The notes under the pieces are model-generated. The model worked only from the letters and a program-made list of their open reading frames with translations, did not search any database and was not told the origin of the DNA. A program made the position numbers and the translations under genes. DNA of 64,000 nucleotides from Yamagishiella unicocca (Eukaryota > Chlorophyta > Chlorophyceae > Chlamydomonadales > Volvocaceae): contig BDSL01000174.1 of NCBI GenBank assembly GCA_003116995.1, positions 31,001 to 95,000 of the forward strand, in the 5' to 3' direction. Shown here piece after piece: positions 61,201 to 64,000 of the stretch (its first letter is position 1; each line of letters begins with the position of its first letter).

Positions 61201-62749
61201 TTTTGAGTCATACGCGCCTGCAAACCGCAACTAGACTAATATTTTGTTGTGCTGTATTGGCCTGGAAGTCGTGCACCAGCTTCAATTCCAGCCAAGCCTG
61301 AAGGCGCTCATCACACCATATGTTTTTCCTAAGTACCAAATGCAGCGCACTCCCGTATGTAGTAACGGTGGCTTCCGATTGCGACTCGAATAGGCTGGGC
61401 TGGGCCGGGCTAACATTCCCAGCCTTCCCCGGATAACACTTTTAAGTAGTGGGCAAACCCTTGAGTATTGTACGGATGCCGTTTTCTAGTACGGCATATG
61501 GAGGTATAGCGACCGGGTTAGCGCATGCCCCTGTACTCGCCGCATTCCCAAGGTAGGTGAAGTCCTTGGCGGCAGGCTTGGGCCGGCCATGCCAGGCCTG
61601 CCGACAACGGCGGTCCTTACCATGTGACTTCCCCGTCTGGATCGAATGGCCCTGGGGTTGTCGCCGTCGGGGCGACCGCTTCCCTTTCCAGCCGTCTGGC
61701 ATGGTTGACGGCTATTATACAGTACGCTGCATGCTAATGTACGCCTTTACAGCGTTTCACAATCTTTGTGTATGACGACTATCAAATCCTGTATAGTTAT
61801 ATACGACAGGTAGATGAACAAGACGCTGTGCCATCCCGCGCAGGACGTAACGGTAAAACATATCCATGCGCCTCGTAGACTCAATTCGTTTAATCAGTGG
61901 GCGATCGCTCGCTCTCACGCTAGCTGCAACACACACACCCACACTCGCAGGTGTCCCCTTACGAGTCCGCAGGAGACAGCGGCTGGCTCCTTTCCGGCAC
62001 CCCGGTGATGCTCGCTCCGGACTACACTAACTTCGGCGACGCCAGGGACGGCCCCTTGAAGCCCGACGAAGTGGGCATCGTGACAAGGGATGAAGGCCCC
62101 CTTCACTACGTAGGTCACCCACGTCCCGCGCACGTAATGAAAAACTACGACAGCAGCACCGTGTCGTTCGACCGGCTGGAAGGGGTCATGTCGCGCTCTA
62201 CAGCTTTTACCCTACCTTCTCCCACCTACGACCAACTGCATGCGGCCAGATAGCGGTACATACAGCTTCCCAGGTGTGCGGCTGCGCGGGCAGGTACACA
62301 CGCAAGTCCATCTCCCTTGCCGCACGGACGGAAGTTTGCTGTAAGGTGGTGATTGGACCCAACCTACCTATGTGCGATTGTACGTGCCTGCACCCCGCCG
62401 ATCCAATGCTATGCAGGTGTACAATCCAAAGGACTTCACCCATTGGTGGTACGATAGGCCAGCCCTGCGGCCGCTGCCCGGCAAGCTAGCGGCGGACAAG
62501 AGTCAGCGCATCAAGATGAACCGGGAGGGGCGCGCAGCCTTCCCAGGCAAGCCTGGCTGCGGTATTGGTGGCGACACAGGCAAAGACTGTCAGGAGCTGT
62601 TTTACTGCGGTACCCGGCTGGGGCAGTGCAGGTGCGGGAGATGCGGTGAGCAGTGCGGCCCCAGCATCGGCTGCCCCTGCCACGCGTGTGTGGAGCTGAT
62701 CGGCAAGCGGGTGGGCGAGGATGGACGGCTTGTCGATTGCACAACATAG
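55282..62749 (+). CDS. U-box / MIB-HERC2 domain E3 ubiquitin ligase-like protein, copy C
   Basis: Predicted ubiquitin ligase of 980 residues. Exons: 55282-55470, 55553-55640, 55782-56062, 56628-56973, 57334-57461, 57663-58005, 58324-58451, 58709-58849, 59214-59435, 59808-60072, 60563-60882, 61951-62109, 62417-62749; all phases agree. The U-box (about residues 261-335) reads SFLCPITQSLMRDPVTTESG then ERSAIEGWL. The acidic TEP repeat before it is present once. The linker before exon 7 is longer and Thr/Val/Ala-rich (VTATAAVTVTVTTAAG). MIB/HERC2-type domains are at about 598-662 and 748-817, the second containing LKVVRGRDWKWASQDGDGSV. The final exons give VMLAPDYTNFGDARDGPLKP, HWWYDRPAL and the Cys-rich CRCGRCGEQCGP and CPCHACVEL. 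Introns differ much more from A and B than those two do from each other, while exon lengths are almost unchanged, consistent with selection on the protein. Intron 7 is again GC-AG. Confidence 0.85.
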
Positions 62750-64000
62750 GAGCTGGAAGGAAGGACGGACGCGTGCGCAGTAGGTGATGATGATACATAC
62801 TCGCTTCGCTGGGCGTGGCCATCGCGTGTGTTAAGAGGGGCGGCGGGCGGGGTGGGGGACTGAGGGGCCCCCCCCGCTGCCTTGTATGCTCTCATCGTCC
62901 TTCACCACCTTGCGAACTACGGGAGTGGGCGAGCGAGCGCTGGTGTCGTCTTTCGACTGCATCTATCGTGGCACATGATATGGGACCGAGCTGCGCGCGT
63001 GGCAGGCAGCCACTACGAACCACAACAGAGCCATCGAGCAGGCAGCAGAGTGGATACGCTGCTGCGGTGCAATGACGCAGGTGACCGCGCTACGGGCCAT
63101 GGAAGCAAGCACGGGTGTCATGTATGGTGTCACTACTGGTGATGCTTGATGGAGGGGCAGGTGTACTTATATGTGCTTACGCACCGCAAGGGTGTTTGGT
63201 TCGCTGCACAAGCAGGCGGTTAGTTGGACATGTGCGGGAATGCACGCACACTTGCCCACCGCTCAGTATCTCGTACTGATGGAAACTTTTGCTTGCCAGT
63301 TTTTTGCCAGTGTCATGCCGGCCTTGTCATTTGAATGGCTTGGATGGGCGTCGCATACAGGTGCCGTACAACATGTGGGCGTACGTCGTACACCGTACAA
63401 CAGAAGGTGACGGATTCCAGGTGCGATAGTGCGCCCACCCGCGTGCCCGCACGCTTTTCGTCAACGTGGCAATGTGGGCCTGGCTAGCCGACATGTATGA
63501 TGGGTGCAGTTACGGTAGCTACGTCTTGTGGGTGGTGCGCAAGCAGCAAGCCGGGATGATCTGCTCTACATGCTGGCCGAGAGACGAACCCTCACACGGC
63601 GGCGCAGGCGCAGTGCGTTCCATCGAGTCCGGTTGGGCAAGTAAGAGGAATATATTATTTATTATTGTATATTAGCGCTACGAAGCACTCGGTTGCATCC
63701 AGGCAAGTATCCACGCGCGCCTTCCGCTGTATCCACTTCCTAGGTTCCCAGGTGAAGTTCGTGGCAGCAGCTCCGTGCGGGGCTGCAATACCGCTGTCGC
63801 ACCGCCAGGTCGTCCACCACCGCTACGAGTAGGCGGCGGCACTCACGTTCGGCAGCAGCTGGCCTTTGCGGTCGGCCTGTAGCGCCGCGCCGACGTACTC
63901 AGCGCTGCAATGAGGCCTAACGGGACTACCCGGACGGGTCAACTTTGTCAATTCTAGTTCTGTTGTCAACAATGGAGGCCCTGCCAGCGGGATACTGACA
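62750..64000 (+). other. 3' flank of ligase copy C, conserved with copies A and B
   Basis: Aligns with 46207-47500 and inverted 25862-23680. Small ORFs here are not conserved in frame between copies (a one-base indel at CCGGGATGATC versus CCGGGGATGATC), so no gene is called. The repeat unit still continues at the window edge. Confidence 0.5.

Noticed and set aside
1..64000. tRNA, rRNA, riboswitch or CRISPR features
   Set aside because: No tRNA-like cloverleaf, rRNA segment or spaced direct-repeat array was recognised. The repeat families seen are dispersed or simple tandem arrays.

Overview
The window looks like nuclear DNA of a chlorophycean (Chlamydomonas/volvocine-type) green alga. Coding exons are very GC-rich with Gly/Ala/Gln homopolymers, introns are numerous and short with GT-AG ends, and introns hold many short repeats, interstitial telomere-like CCCTAAAA and algal retroelements. 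No bacterial, plastid or RNA genes were recognised. All exon boundaries below were worked out by eye from splice sites and reading phase.

Layout: (1) 146-5457 (+) the 3' part of a FIG4/SAC-type phosphoinositide phosphatase. (2) 8325-11169 (-) a truncated-hemoglobin gene with a long disordered tail. (3) 14742-20683 (+) a complete 12-exon plastid-type purH (AICAR transformylase/IMP cyclohydrolase). (4) 23595-47575, a large inverted repeat carrying two head-to-head, full-length 13-exon genes, A (-) and B (+), for a U-box/MIB-HERC2 ubiquitin ligase-like protein. (5) 48932-53041 (+) a chimeric pseudogene: the 5' part of a lumen-targeted TPR gene joined to a broken copy of purH exons 8-11. (6) 55282-62749 (+) a third full-length ligase gene, C. 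A truncated relic of the same ligase family lies downstream of purH (22550-23115) and again downstream of its broken copy (54400-54720).

The main biological unit is the ligase family. Three paralogs have intact reading frames (985, 978 and 980 codons) and identical intron positions, including one GC-AG intron. The predicted order is an N-terminal helical region, a U-box, a helical linker, SH3-like/MIB repeats, two MIB/HERC2-type domains and a Cys-rich C-terminal motif. That layout suggests an E3 ligase with substrate-binding repeats. A and B are inverted around a roughly 200-base centre and share a 0.68-kb divergent promoter region. Gene A carries a 4.17-kb LTR retrotransposon inside its third intron with a 5-base target duplication.

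Comparing the three copies base by base exposes insertions present in only one of them. These define a previously unrecognised short retroposon (82-95 bases, 5-base target duplications, CAA tail) and a second dispersed intronic element of about 40 bases. The purH/TPR chimera and the repeated relic show that segmental duplication, inversion and internal deletion built the right half of the window.
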